A stretch of DNA of 64,000 bases, taken from Antedon mediterranea. Its lineage: Eukaryota; Echinodermata; Crinoidea; Comatulida; Antedonidae. Each line of letters opens with the position of its first letter. Within the stretch, counting starts at the first letter, position 1. The translations under genes were made by a program, and so were the position numbers. Below the pieces are notes generated by a model. It did not search any database, had not been told where the DNA came from, and worked only from the letters and a program-made list of their open reading frames with translations. The DNA is taken from contig NC_092674.1 of the NCBI RefSeq assembly GCF_964355755.1, positions 4,841,001 to 4,905,000 of the forward strand, written 5' to 3'. Below, piece after piece: positions 22,297 to 34,891 of the stretch.

Positions 22297-23059
22297 CAAC
22301 GTAAGTTTTATTGGTTTACTATCAAAGAACTACTTATATTATTATAGAAAATCATGTTTTTTATCTTAATTTCTGTTACAAATATTTGATTTATGTACAG
22401 ATATTAAATTTAAAATTCATGCCTGCACCTGAGTTTTAACGTTATAATAGTGTCGTGCTAATTTGTGGCCCATTTACTTTGTACTTCCCACCATTCTCAC
22501 AGTCACAGGTTTGCATACGATAAGCTAATTATTAATCGTTTTTACTTTAAAGGAGAATTACAAAATGAAAGAAAATAACAAATTTGAAAGTGAACCAATG
22601 TTACACAAAAATGGTAAGATTTAGTATAGCATTATATCATTAATCAGTAGTACTGTAGCCGAAAATAAAATAATCATAGATTTAGAAAAATTATATTTTA
22701 AAATTTTCATTTGGGCTTGCTTAATAATAAGTAGAAATAAAAATAATTGTTAGTACAGATTTTAAATGATGAATTTAAACATTTTCAATTGTGTTTGCAG
22801 AAACTCATACTTTACTGCCGATTCGTTATATAATTGTGTTCATGTGCTTTATGGCCGTCACACTGAACTATGCTACGCGAATGACCTTAAGTGTTGCCAT
22901 GTTCTGGCCATGGTACCAAAAGATAGCATGAATTTAACATCATCTAATGTATCTATGACATCAGATACAAGTAAACATTTGGTAAGTACAACTATAATAA
23001 TCTTTAAAATACAACACCGTGCATCTTTTAGATTATTACAAAGAAGTAGGCCTATATCG

Positions 23060-23188
23060 TGAGAGACGCAACACAAGGACATAACGCATAACGCAGGTAG
23101 TTGACCAATCACAAGCGAAGACTTATTTGAACTGTCGCTTGTCATTGGTAAACACGCTTTTGCGTTGCGACCTAGTTGGAACCAAGAT
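23060..23188. mobile_element. MITE of the GGTTCCCACTAG family, left end lost
   Basis: Same element as 35387-35520 in gene B, but the first ~14 bp of the left inverted repeat are missing here and TAACGCA is duplicated. The right end reads AGTTGGAACCAAG. Confidence 0.6.
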
Positions 23189-23271
23189 TTAGTCTTCCTA
23201 AACCATTATTGACAAACCTTTAATGAGGTAAATCTTTGTCGGATTTTAATTATTACAGAAATAATAATAAT

Positions 23272-23340
23272 GGTAGTGTTATATAGCGCCTAATACTATG
23301 TTTTTAAGCGCTTTACATATACAAACATGATCTATAAAAT
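23272..23340 (-). repeat. relic 3' tail of a CR1/L2-type element
   Basis: Read on the minus strand it has AAAGCGCTT, then GGCGCTATATAAC, then ATTATT repeats. This resembles the 3' tails of the LINEs at 17.09 and 31.97 kb. It is present in both genes A and B (in B it is split by the foldback insertion). Confidence 0.4.
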
Positions 23341-23981
23341 ATCCTAAGATAACCACAAACAAAATTAATAGCAGATGAACCATTTACACCGCTCCATAAT
23401 CCAGCACATCTCCGGAACAATATTTTGCAAGCTGTGAAATTTTGAGTGTAAATCCCTTTAACAAAACTTGTTTACATGGAATTATAATTTTGGAAAGTGT
23501 TTGAATTAGTTTGTGATTAATTTTCGACGTCAATTGTAAGAAACATAATTCAGTACAAAAAGTATGGTCAGATTAACTTCTACCGTATATGAAGGAAATA
23601 AAATAACATTATGTCATTTTGCTCCATACAGACGTTTAATTGGAGTCTTGAAACTCAACAATTTATTCTTGGTTCTTTGTATTATGGTAATACCATTACA
23701 CCCTTTTTCGCCGGTTGGTTGGTTGGAATATTTGGTGGCTCACCCATTATTCTACTGGGAACCTTGTTGATGTCTTTGATGATGTTATTGACGCCAGTAG
23801 CTGCAGAAGTAGGAGTTTGGTTATTGGTAATAACTAGAATCGTTGATGGAATGGGACAGGTAATTTTTAGTTTAGAATGTCTAGGCCAAAACTCCCTGAA
23901 TCACTAGCATTTTACCCGCCCGCTCCTCAGACACTATGCCATTATTATATTTTAAAAGTTTATTATTACGCCATGGATAAC

Positions 23982-23983
23982 CT

Positions 23984-24015
<32 letters not shown>
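23982..24015. repeat. poly-T tract in SLC17-A intron 3
   Basis: Uninterrupted T run of about 32 bases; the gene B counterpart is shorter and interrupted by G. Length is likely to vary or be misread. Confidence 0.8.
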
Positions 24016-24719
24016 TAGTGCAATATCAATATTTTACCAGTTGGTTTCTATATCTTTTCTATATACTCTTAAAATATCTTTTTTACTAGGGATTTGTTTA
24101 TCCGGCGACATTTAACCTTATTACTAACTGGTCGAAGTTGAATGAACGTAGTACATTTATATCAATTTCTGCCTCAGGTACCTATTTTTTTTTTTTATTA
24201 ATAGGCAAGTTTTATTTTTTAATAAATAGGCATATTTTGTTAAAATGAGGTATGGACCGGGTTTTGAATTCCGATGTCGGAAAATTATTATAGAAAGAAT
24301 AGAAATCGAAAATCATCAAATAAGCGTCACAGCCACTATTTATATCGAACGAACTTGTTTATATTTAAAGGACTTGGTTTTGGTCCAGTATTGGCGAGTT
24401 ATATATCTGCCTCACTTTGTTCAACTGATTTCTTAGGAGGATGGCCATCTACATTTTATCTATTTGGTAAGAAAACTCATATGCCTGGAAAATACCATTG
24501 GTAGAAACATACCATTAAGCCTTTGTGTGCAAACTCCAAGTTCGCCAAAAAGTTTTCCGAAGTTTGCTAGTGTAGACTAGTTGACAAACTGCTGAAAACA
24601 GAAGAAGCAGAAGCCTAATATTATATTTATTTCCCCCAGAGAATATAATATATACAGCAAAACAAATAAATATAAACACAATATATAAATATAAAAAAGC
24701 TTTATTGAGGAGCTGATAG

Positions 24720-26914
24720 CAGTGGGACAGCCAGTCGACAAATCGTGTCAAATTTCGACTCGGAGAGGGCGCCCTACTTTTCTAATTTAGTCCAAAATTG
24801 CTAAATTTTAGGGTGTTGGAAAAACACAATATTTGTAAATTTAGCTGATTATCGGAAAAATATTGTTAGTGAAATAAATTCATAAATGGTTTTAATATAT
24901 TGTCATGTAAAATTAAATTAAATGTATTTGAACAAAACGATAATCTGTAATTTAACGGCAAAATCAACCAATGTCTTTTTTTCGAAAATGTACCCTAGAA
25001 AATCATTAAAATAAAATATTTAGATAAATTGAACAGTCCTGAATTTAAAATCCCTGTTAGAAAAATTAATAATCTACAGAATACGATATTAAGATACAAA
25101 ATTCGGTGGTTGGGATGCAGCTCCGACTATTCAAACTAAAGGTACCACTATTTGTTCCATCAAAAACTAGCGAAACCGCCATTTTGTAAACACATCGTCA
25201 TCGTGTTTATGAATTTATTTATATCGAACGATATAATTGTCCGCGTATAAGAATTCATATAAATAAATACATTCCAATACAACGTATATTATTACTTGTT
25301 TATTTATCACAGTATACATTTTAGTTGAGGAATATTTATCATAACTATTATAATAGCTTTTATACGAGTCCGAGGCCTAGCCCTATTAGCGACCGATTGT
25401 TCCAGGGGCGGAAAGTCACTTAGTGACGTTGTGATCGGGCGCGTCGGGCCTAGCTAATATTAATAATATGACCTGAAATAAGCGGCTAACAAGAACTGTT
25501 ATATACTTGCTTACAATTGTTTTGTTATTGATGAACAAACAAGCAATTAGATTGAATAACAAATTATTTATTCATTTTTTTTTGGGTAAAAACATGTACA
25601 AACTACTACTAGTACTGTAGGCCTATAATATAAATTATAATATTTATAGTAATTATTAAACTAATACAGTATTAATAAAATATAAAATAGGCCTAACATA
25701 CAATAAATATTCAATTTTTAAGGTCTACCACATGACAATAACATAATTTACAGAGTATAGTGTAGTACGTTTGCATTCAACATAAATATTTGTATTGTAA
25801 TTCATCTAAATCCTCTGCAACATACATATATATTTGTAATTCAACATTTTGTTTTAAATAATTAAATTATAGTTTGGGTATGACAATGTCGGTAGGTACC
25901 GGTGTCATCTTTTTATCCACTTCACTCTCAGTTTGAAGTCACAAAGACAAAGAACTCTGCATCATCAACGATTCCTGAAAGTGTCAGAAAAAATAATAAA
26001 TATTATTTAAAAAAAATGTTAATGTCTGGTTGTACTGTATATATAATTATAATATTATATGATGACATAAAAGTAAGGCAAATGGAAGCTGTATTTTATT
26101 AATTAAATTACAGTATTTACTATTATTATTTATATAATCTAGGCCTACTAGTACTAGAGTAGCCTGCTAGGCATCTATTGAGCCTAATAAATCAAATAAT
26201 AAATGAAAAATAAAATAATAATATTAATAATACTGATTGAAAAAAAAGTATTTTTTTTTGCGGGGATCAGATCACCAGGCTAGGCCGGCCAGGACCAATG
26301 ATACTCGTAATCAGTACAACTTATAACGACTATCGGATCAGCATCAACACAGTACAACACACGTCTCGCTATCGCCTATACTGACACACGTGTCTCGCGT
26401 TGCCGAAACCACGCTCACAGCTAGAAAATGTACCTACCTTTCGAGGCCTGAGAATACACCAACAAATTTTGAACAGGATAGAAATATATCATACTCGATT
26501 AAACTAATATTATTCTTGATAAAACAATTGATTATAATTTTTTTAATTTGTTGGGATGCACCTCCGACTATTCAGAAAATGGACAACAAAACAGTAGTCA
26601 AATCGTACCACATTTATAAATTTCACGAGTCCCGACTTCAGTCGCCGAATGTATTGTATTAGCTTCGGTTTCTTTGAAGGAAACCGATTGGTTATTCAAT
26701 AATACTTATTAGGAAATGCTTTTACCATAATAGGTAATGTTGGGCGGTTCTTAAATATTCATGAGAGCTTAAAATAAAACAGCACTTATTTGCTAGGCGA
26801 CGAAAAATCGTGGTTTCAGTTTTCAACGATAGGTGGCGCTTCAAAATCGTCAATGCGGAAGTAAGTCGATTTTACACGATTTAACGGTCAAAACGCGAAG
26901 TGGCTTTCCCACTG
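24720..26914. mobile_element. 2.2-kb TIR element in SLC17-A intron 5
   Basis: Ends are CAGTGGGACAGCCA (left) and TGGCTTTCCCACTG (right), inverted repeats with one mismatch. ATAG flanks both sides (24716-24719, 26915-26918). Gene B lacks the block. No transposase frame was found, so it is non-autonomous. A direct internal repeat, GGGATGCA(G/C)CTCCGACTATTC, occurs near 25.12 and 26.55 kb. Superfamily uncertain; the ends are somewhat hAT-like but the flanking duplication looks too short. Confidence 0.65.
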
Positions 26915-27890
26915 ATAGGAGGGAAGGAGGGCATACCAAAAGGGAGTTTTCATACAATAAACAAAGCAGCACCAAATCAGCAAAAACAAAAATAATCAAA
27001 TTAAACTAAAACAAAAACCATAGGCAATACAATTTAAGCTTTACAAACAGTAATTTTTTTAATTTCTACTACATTTACCATTTCGGATTGATGGGGAAAG
27101 AGCGTTCCAATCACCAGTGATTCTATGACAAAAGGAATATGTAGGCCTAAGTCCATTGCATCTTCAATTTCTATTACAGTAGGATATTTCTTACAAACGA
27201 ATACAATAGCCAACTTTATTTCGGAAACAAACAATTTGCTAAATGTTTCTAGTGTAGATTAGGCTTAAAAGGAAAAAATATATTCTTCTATGAAACACGG
27301 TTTTCAAGAAAGTTGTGTATACCGAGGCGAATTAATAATGGCAATGGATAGCCAAACGTGATTGTAAACTCGTAGACTAACGAATTATATACAATGTCGT
27401 CTTCCTACGTTGTCATTCATGTTGTCCTTTAAAGCTGATATGGACTTCTTTGCATTGGAATTAAATTATCATTTTTATTTTAGGTGTAGTTGGTATGTTG
27501 TGGTGTATTGGCTGGTGTATTGTGGGATCGACTGACGTAAACAGTAACAGGTGGATATCAACGATTGAAAGAGATTCTATATTATTTTCTCAAACTGAAG
27601 AAATAAAAAATGTAAAGAAAGCCCGAATTTTATAATAGCATCCTAGCTTATGAACATTTGTTATAGCGAATCCGAAGTATAACATTTATATACAAAAAAA
27701 TGGGTTGAATGCTTGTATCCTTATATTAGGCAAACCACTTTACTTACCGGTACTTTCACCTTGCCCCAGGTGTACAAATGGGTACATAGTAAGGTCAAGA
27801 CACAAGTTTGCGTTATTATTATTAACTGGTATGGGAGTATATTTCCAAACGTCTTTAAGCACAAAAATGTATAATAATAATTATATACAA

Positions 27891-29214
27891 CTAGAGGGTG
27901 AGCTCGCTTCGCTCGCTCCCCCTCTAGGAAGTGTAGACGATGGTTCTCGGAATGATAATGTTCTCCTTATACATTTTCTGTCGGTTACCATTATTGAAAA
28001 TGCTTGACATTCGTAAAACTGAACTACTTTGTTTCACAGTGTTTTAGATGATTAATAACATTTTAAAGTATAGTTTTTATTGTTTGGTAGGGCCCTTTGG
28101 GGAGGCGGAGGTCATTTGAGGGAGGTGCTTATTCGAGGGATATATGTTAAATTTTTTAGTTCTAATAATATGGTAACATTTATAATCAAATGAAATCCTC
28201 TCATAGATATGAAAAGTGGTAAAAAAGAATAACAAATGCTTGGTAAATTGCAGATAACAGTGCGGTGAATTCTACTACAAATAGTATAATTGTGTTATTA
28301 TAAATATGTGGATGGACGTTTATTAGATAGTTAGGTTGTGGGGGTGGGGGGGGGGGGGTTATTATTCAAAGTGATGTTTTATTGGAGAGGCGTTTATTCA
28401 AATGAATACCATCCTAATAATTATTAATACATTATTTAATTTAATCATCTTTTGAAACTAACTGCCGTGACAGAGTGGGCCCAAGAAAGAAGACATTACG
28501 GCTTGCAACATGGGCAGACATCTCGGTCCTAACGGGACACAGGAAGATAGCCTACAGTTATTCCTGCAAGCTTCCTCAATAAAACTCAGCTATCGGGATT
28601 TCACTCGAAAAATGTCTTATCAAATCTCCCTATGTAATTTTATAATACTATTCCCCACAATATATTCTGATTCTTTATGGCGTATATTTAATTTGATCTT
28701 TATTAATTTGCAGTATAATTCCTATTATTTAACTACTGTACCTTCACACACGTGTGGTATGTTTTAAAATAAACAAAAAACTGAAATGGCTATGATTAAT
28801 GGCCAATTTTTTTTTTCGTCTTCCAAAGGGACACTGTATTGATTGATGGAAAGTGCCTGTTTCACCTTTAGGGTCAAATCTATTATTTTAACTGCTCCCT
28901 TGTGTATAAAAGAGAGAAAATATTTGAAACTAAGGTGAACTTATCTTAAACCCGGAAATTACTTTGACCGGGAAGAATTGAAATTGAGAGGAAAATCCAA
29001 TGTTGAAATCATAAATGTTGTTAAAAAACTCTTTATAATATCTTCCTAAGATATAAATATGGAACAATAGCGTCGGCGTGCACACTAATGTTATCAAATC
29101 TACGTTTCGCGGTACATCTCGGATAGATAAGGTAGGTATCCAAGGCGGAGATTTGTACCGAAGTTTTTGCATTGTGCTCGCCTATGTCAGAATTAACCAT
29201 AATTTATATATAGA
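27891..29214 (-). mobile_element. Helitron-like non-autonomous element in SLC17-A intron 6
   Basis: Compared with gene B (junction 40606/40607), 1,324 bp is inserted exactly between A and T with no target duplication. Read on the minus strand it starts TC and ends CTAG, the Helitron rule (A-TC...CTRR-T). Beside the CTAG end is a hairpin, AGAGGG-T-GAGC paired with GCTC-C-CCCTCT. It also holds a run of about 13 G near 28350. No helicase frame is present. The hairpin sits closer to the end than usual. Confidence 0.65.
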
Positions 29215-31514
29215 TACTTCGAAGTTTCGCAACATTTTAGGTGCTTTATAAATCCAGGATATTATTATTTTATTTAATATTTTTATTTCTCAGGCAAGCC
29301 AGTATGAAGTACCGTGGAAAAAGATCGCACATTCACCAGTTGTTTGGACACTGTGCTTTTGCACCATTGGCTTCAATTTCGGATTTTTTTTTCTATTAAC
29401 AGAGCTTCCGATATTTTTTGAAACGATTTTAGGATTTGAACTAAAAATGGTAATTGAGTACATAATATTAATCATTAACTAATTGTTCATTGGTGTTTCA
29501 GTTTTAAAGCTACTTTCACATCACGCCCCGATTCGGTCCGTCGCCCTGAGAAAAATATCGCGAGCGTTGAAGGTGTTTTCACACCTAGCACGTTGTCATC
29601 CGAGGTCATTCATGCTCACTGTTGATTGGTCAAAAGAAAAAAAAATCGTACGTCTTCAGTAAACAAGTGGATTCTTGAATAATCGCACCTGAGTCCGGGT
29701 TCGGTACGAATTTGGTGTGAACGATATTTGTCACGATATGTTTCTCAGGGCACCGGACTAAATTCGGGCGCGATATGAAAGCAGCTGCAGCTTAATATCC
29801 CATATACATTTTTGTTTATTTTTAATAATTGTTATTATTTATTTGATTAGAGGTTACAAAGAGAGGTTTATTTTAAAGTTTAACTATTAATTTTAATACT
29901 GATGAAGTGTAATGGTATTGATATAATTTGTAATAATTTATCCTTCAGATCTAAGATTGTAAAGTTGTTTAATGTTTATAATTGTATTCTTTGTTCTGTT
30001 TTAGTGGAGTGTTTATCTCTGTTAACTGTGCATGAATAGTATTTATTTGTGTTTTTTTAATCTCCTCTTCAGACCGGTTTATTAAGCACCATACCTCATT
30101 TTGTATTCTTTGTTGCTATGTTATTTGGAGGAGTTCTTGCTGACGCCTTGATATTTCATAAAATATTAACTGCTATTTCCACACGGAAGTTATTAGCCTG
30201 TTGTGGTAAGAAATATAATATTTCAAGAAGTTTAAAATGATCTATAAGCATATATCCTACCGTATATTATTGCACATGCGCAGTAGTGAAAATACATATT
30301 TTATCATTATTTAGTTCTGATGTAATTTTGTCTTTATCTAGCTCTTGGCATTTCACCAATGTTCCTAGTGTCCATTGGTTACGTTGCTAACAATGAAACA
30401 CTGGCTGTCGTTTTAATGATTTGTGTGTTTGGTATGTGCCCGTTTTATATTCCATCAGTTGAGGCGAGTGTACTGGATATTGCGCCTAATCATTCCGGGT
30501 TATTAATTGGAATTATGTCGTCAGCATCACATGTGTGTGGATTCATTGCCCCAGCTATTGTAGGGATTTTAACTAGAAATTGTGTAAGTATTTAATTATT
30601 ATGTAATGCGTGATTGGAATAAACAGACAGAGGTTTATTCCATAAATATTTCTGCTTATGTGTTTATTATTTTCAGAACACAATTTATCAATGGAGGAAA
30701 ATGTTTTGGATTACAGCAGGGGTACAAGTGTTTGGATTAGTGACTTTTATGATCTTTGGTACTAGTGAGGTTCAAGAATGGTCCAAACTTGACAAATCCG
30801 ACACTGATGAAGTGGTTCCTTGTATTGAGTCGGAAAAGGAAAGATGATTATATAGTTGTAAAGAAGCGGTGAAAACCCTCTTGCAAGATTATGAGTCAGC
30901 TGCAGAATGTAATTTCAAAGATTTTCCTTGCCGAACGGATCGGAAGTTTTTTGGTAGAAAAGATCTTAGATTTAAGAACAATTAAAGCAAACTTAAGCAA
31001 ATAATTGTTATGATTTTAATCAGATGTTTATCGCTTGTATTCCTTTTTGTGTGTTTTTATTGACTGAGTAAATTGACTTCTAAAATGAACCAACGCGATC
31101 ATTGGTACGTCGTGCTCGTTTAAATGATGATTTTGTATGCACGCACGCGTAAATTGATGATCTTTGACCCACCAAATTCAATCGTTGAGTGAACAATGAT
31201 GTTATTTTATTTAACTGATTAGTGGTGGAGAAATAAGTACTGTATAGATAAATAGACTTACTGAATAAATCAACTTTCTAAAGATTTTAAATCGTTCCAC
31301 TTTGTATAATATTAAGGCTGTGATGCATGACAATAATAGGCCTATAGTACAGCAGATTATGAATAAAAAGTAGAATACATACAGAGTCAGTGAGGTGTAA
31401 AGTTTAAGATTCGATATAGACCTCAGACCTACAGTATATAGTATTATTCACGATTAATTCGTTTGATTTCGAAAGACGGACATATCGGTACCTAAGCCAG
31501 AAAGTCTTATCAAG

Positions 31515-31920
31515 GTAAATATGTTTGATAGATCTCTTCTTATAACTGGTTTCTCGATGTCTTATTCAGGGTCTCTGAGTGCTTCATTAGGCCTACCATT
31601 TTTGTTGTTCAGTGGGAATGTATTTAACCAGAATAGTACTTTGACGGCGATGGTGGTTAGGTTGTTGGTTCATAAATTACACATTTTATAGCCACAACCC
31701 TCAAGCACAAAATACAACTGTTGAGGATCTTTAAGGTTTGTTTTTTTTCCTGAACATTTAATTCAACGTATGTTGTAATTATGTTTTTATCATGTTTACC
31801 ACCAAAATTTAGAGTGAGAATCAATATCATAAGGAAAAATTGTTTCTATACTATTTAAATGAGGTAATAATTAGCATAATAAAGAACGAGGTATGTTTTT
31901 CTCATCGATAATGTTGGCTA
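31515..31920. promoter_or_regulatory. conserved upstream block of the SLC17 units, copy B
   Basis: Counterpart of 20280-20690, almost identical. It lies between gene A and the LINE insertion, about 3 kb before the gene B start codon. Confidence 0.5.
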
Positions 31921-31965
31921 TTATAAGCACTTTCTTATCAGTGAGGGGGGGATAGTTGAAATTAA

Positions 31966-34547
31966 TAATAAATGAAAACTTATATAGCGCCGGTATCCTC
32001 CACCCATGTGGCGCTCATGGCGCTTTGTGCATTAACAACGTGCGAGAACATCAGCGAATAGCGACGTCTTTAGGTTGGTCTTGAAACTGTTTAGACTAGT
32101 TGAGCATTTAACTGTTGCTGGTAAGCTGTTCCATACACTTGCGGCCGCAACGTAAAAAGATCTCTGACCCCACTGATTTTTCGCTCTACGCTCTTGAAGA
32201 AGGTTTTGTGACAATGATCGTAGGCCTCTGCGGGATGATTCGTAACGATCCACAAGGTCAGATAAATAAGCAGGAGCACTGTCATTTAGGATCTTGAATA
32301 CAAACAACGCAAGTTTGTACTTAATACGTTGTTGAACAGGCAACCAATGCAAATCCATCAGGACAGGAGTTATGTGAGCGTTTGATTTTGTATTAGTTAC
32401 AATTCTAGCTGCCATATTTTGCAAGCGCTGCAAACGTTGTATTTGAGATTTTGGTATGCCAAACAACAAGGCATTACCAATGTCAATTTTAGAAGTGACA
32501 AATGAGTGTACAATCAATTCAGCTGTTTTCTTGTTAAGATTACCGCGAATACGACCAAGGTTCCTAATCGATATGCATGCTGCTTTGGATACAGTTGTTA
32601 TTTGTGCTTCCATAGTGAGATTACTATCCAGCATGATTCCCAGATTCCGGACCACCGATGAGGGAGCGATGTTAGAGTTTCCGATTCTGATATGTGTGAT
32701 GTTGATTTTGGAGATGTTACATTTAGACCCGACGATAATAAACTCTGTCTTTCCATCATTCAACTTTAGGTAATTTGTTGTCATCCAATTGCGAACATCT
32801 TCTATACAGGCTTCCATCTTACTGATTGCTGCAGCAACATCCCTTTGCACTGGATTTACTGACACATAAATCTGTGTATCATCTGCATAGAAATGGAAAT
32901 GTAGACTGTGTTTGCGAATAATGTCACCAAGGGGAAGCGTATAAATGGAAAACTGGCCAGGCCCAATTACTGACCCCTGTGGTACACCATATTCCAGGCA
33001 AGCTTCATCTGAGAATGCATCATTGATACAGACTAGCTGACGTCTTCCTGTAAGATATGACTGGAACCAGTTAAGAGCAACACCATTTATGCCAATGCGA
33101 TTTCTCAGACGGGTTATCAGTCTTTGGTGATCAACTGTATCAAACGCTGCTGACAAATCCAACAACACCAATAGCGTTATTTTCCCATCATTCATTCCTT
33201 GTAACAAATCATTCTGTACCTTTAAAAGGGAACTCTCCGTGCTATGACATGCACGATATGCCGACTGGTAATTCTCATTTAAATTATGCTTTTGAAGATA
33301 TGGAGTAATGCGTGATGTCACTACACGCTCCAGAGTCTTTCCAAGAAAAGAAAGATTCGACACCGGGCGGTAATTTTTCAGCGTGTTATGATCCAAGTTT
33401 TGCTTTTTTATTAAAGGACGAACGTGAGCAATTTTCAGTTCATCTGGCACTATGCCGGTATTAAGAGAATGGTTAATGATTTCCGTTATTATTGGAACGA
33501 CTGCGTCGATACACTTCTTCAGTATAGAAGTAGGAACTGGATCTAACCTGCATGATTTTGTTGGTGATTTCATCAGAATGTTGCGGATCTCATCTTGAGA
33601 TGCTGGTGTAAATGTTGTGAGATGCTGATGAACAGCTGTCACAGGCTCATTAAATGACATGTCATCAATCTTGAAGTCGTCTCTGATGATCTTGATCTTG
33701 TCTGTGAAAAACTGACAGAACCTGTTCGCAAGATCTAAGTCAGAAAGACTATCTAGGAGAGGTGATACCTGGCGATGATGAAGGAGTTGGTTAACAATTT
33801 TAAAAAGTCCTTTCTGATCTGCTGCATGTTCTTCACACAAGCCAATGTAGTAGTTGGCCTTTGCCTTTCTTACCATGGAATTTACATTCCTCTTCTGTGC
33901 AATGTAAGCTTGACGATCTATTTCCAGATGAGAGATTCTCCATTTCTTTTCAAGCTTACGCTTTGTTCTTTTCTCAGCATAGATGTCACTGTTATACCAA
34001 CTAGTGTTTGGTCGGACCTTTACTGTTCTCTTTTTCGGTGGTGCGTGTTTGTCAAGAAGTTCACTCAAAGTGGTGACATATAGTCGTACTTTACTTGATA
34101 AATCAAGATTTGAGAGCGAAGTTCCGAGATCAGACTGTGTGATATCTTTACATAATGTCTCAAAATTTATAGCATTCCAATGACGAGTTTCGATGGATTT
34201 AGTGATTACGGGTGGCTTCTTGATAAGGAGATTACATGTGATTGCATAGTGATCTGATATACCATCAATGACATTAAGGTTTGAGAAAACAGGAGGATCA
34301 GATGAACGAGTGATCAGCAAGTCTAATGTATGACCATGTCGGTGTGTAGGTGTAGACACATGCTGTTGAAGACTGCTTGCTACAAGTAGATTCCGAAAAT
34401 GAATTGCATCTGCATCATTTGGCATATCCACATGGATGTTAAAGTCTCCAACGAATAGTATGGGAGCCGGCTTCAATACATAGTGATCAACCAAAGTTGA
34501 GAATTCTTCAGTGAAAACATTTAGACTGCAACCCGTTGATTTGCTTT
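31966..34547 (-). mobile_element. young CR1/L2-type LINE with long open ORF2 (5'-truncated)
   Basis: An open frame on the minus strand to 32032 gives about 837 element-derived codons. In order it has the endonuclease C-terminal half (FVGDFNIH and SDHYAI), reverse transcriptase (NYRPVSNLSFLGKTLE, LLDLSAAFDTVDH, GVPQGSVIGP, catalytic YADDTQIY) and the C-terminal region (HWLPVQQRIKYK, ASVWNSLPA). The N-terminal half of the endonuclease is absent. The 3' end reads GCGCTATATAAG then ATTTATTATT. The uninterrupted site is at about 20726. There is no stop or frameshift, so insertion is recent. The first ~17 codons of the frame, from 34596, are host flank, not element. Confidence 0.9.
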
Positions 34548-34891
34548 GAGTAAAATCTATATTCTTTTGTACACAAATATTGAAACAGAGAGGCATTTTA
34601 AAAAAAACTATGAAAAATAAAAGGTGTTATAACAAATGTTATTTTGCCAAATTTTGTATTTGACCATTTTATAGGAAATCATGTTTTTTATCTTAATTTC
34701 TGTTACAAATATTTTATTTATGTACAGATATTAAATTTAAAATTCATGCCTGTACCTGAGCTTTAACGTTATAATAGTGTCGTGCTAAATTGTGGCCCAT
34801 TTACTTTGCACTTCCCATCATTCTCACCGTCACTGGTTTGCATATGATAAGCTAATTATTAATAGTTTTTACTTTAAAGGAGAATTACAAA

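Larger units (their letters stand above)
21039..22342 (-). mobile_element. Penelope-like retroelement with inverted partial copy
   Basis: The minus strand encodes the C-terminal tail of a Penelope-type reverse transcriptase (21991-21644; DFNSHHPLQHK, SVIRTL). A frameshift at a T-run follows, then a GIY-YIG endonuclease (21587-21168; CEMVYIGETGR, RIKEHKK). About 330 bp at the left end (21064-21391) recurs inverted at 22016-22341, the arrangement typical of Penelope pseudo-LTRs. TATAGGAAATCATG at 21025-21038 and TATAGAAAATCATG at 22343-22356 form a 14-bp target duplication with one mismatch. The empty site is seen once at 34670-34683. The element is truncated and cannot be autonomous. Confidence 0.9.
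22565..30847 (+). pseudogene. SLC17-type transporter, copy A (frameshifted)
   Basis: Ten exons match copy B: 22565-22613, 22801-22981, 23632-23859, 24090-24177, 24371-24466, 27484-27611, 29294-29449, 30073-30205, 30342-30583 and 30677-30847. The encoded family is SLC17 (major facilitator superfamily organic-anion/phosphate transporters such as sialin). Diagnostic are LNYATRMTLSVAM in helix 1, GGSPIILLGTL, NWSKLNERS and SVLDIAPNHSGLLIGIM. Exon 2 has a 2-bp CT insertion at about 22903-22905 relative to B, giving a stop at 22929-22931 after helix 1. Exon 3 also reads FNWS where B and C read FDWS. The remaining exons are open and splice signals are kept, so the break is recent, or a sequencing or assembly error. 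Confidence 0.85.

Noticed and set aside
23877-24089. 70-codon frame with a phenylalanine run
   Set aside because: Produced by the poly-T tract in an SLC17 intron.
28337-28362. G-rich run as a functional G-quadruplex
   Set aside because: It is a simple homopolymer-like stretch inside the Helitron-like insertion, with no conservation or gene context.
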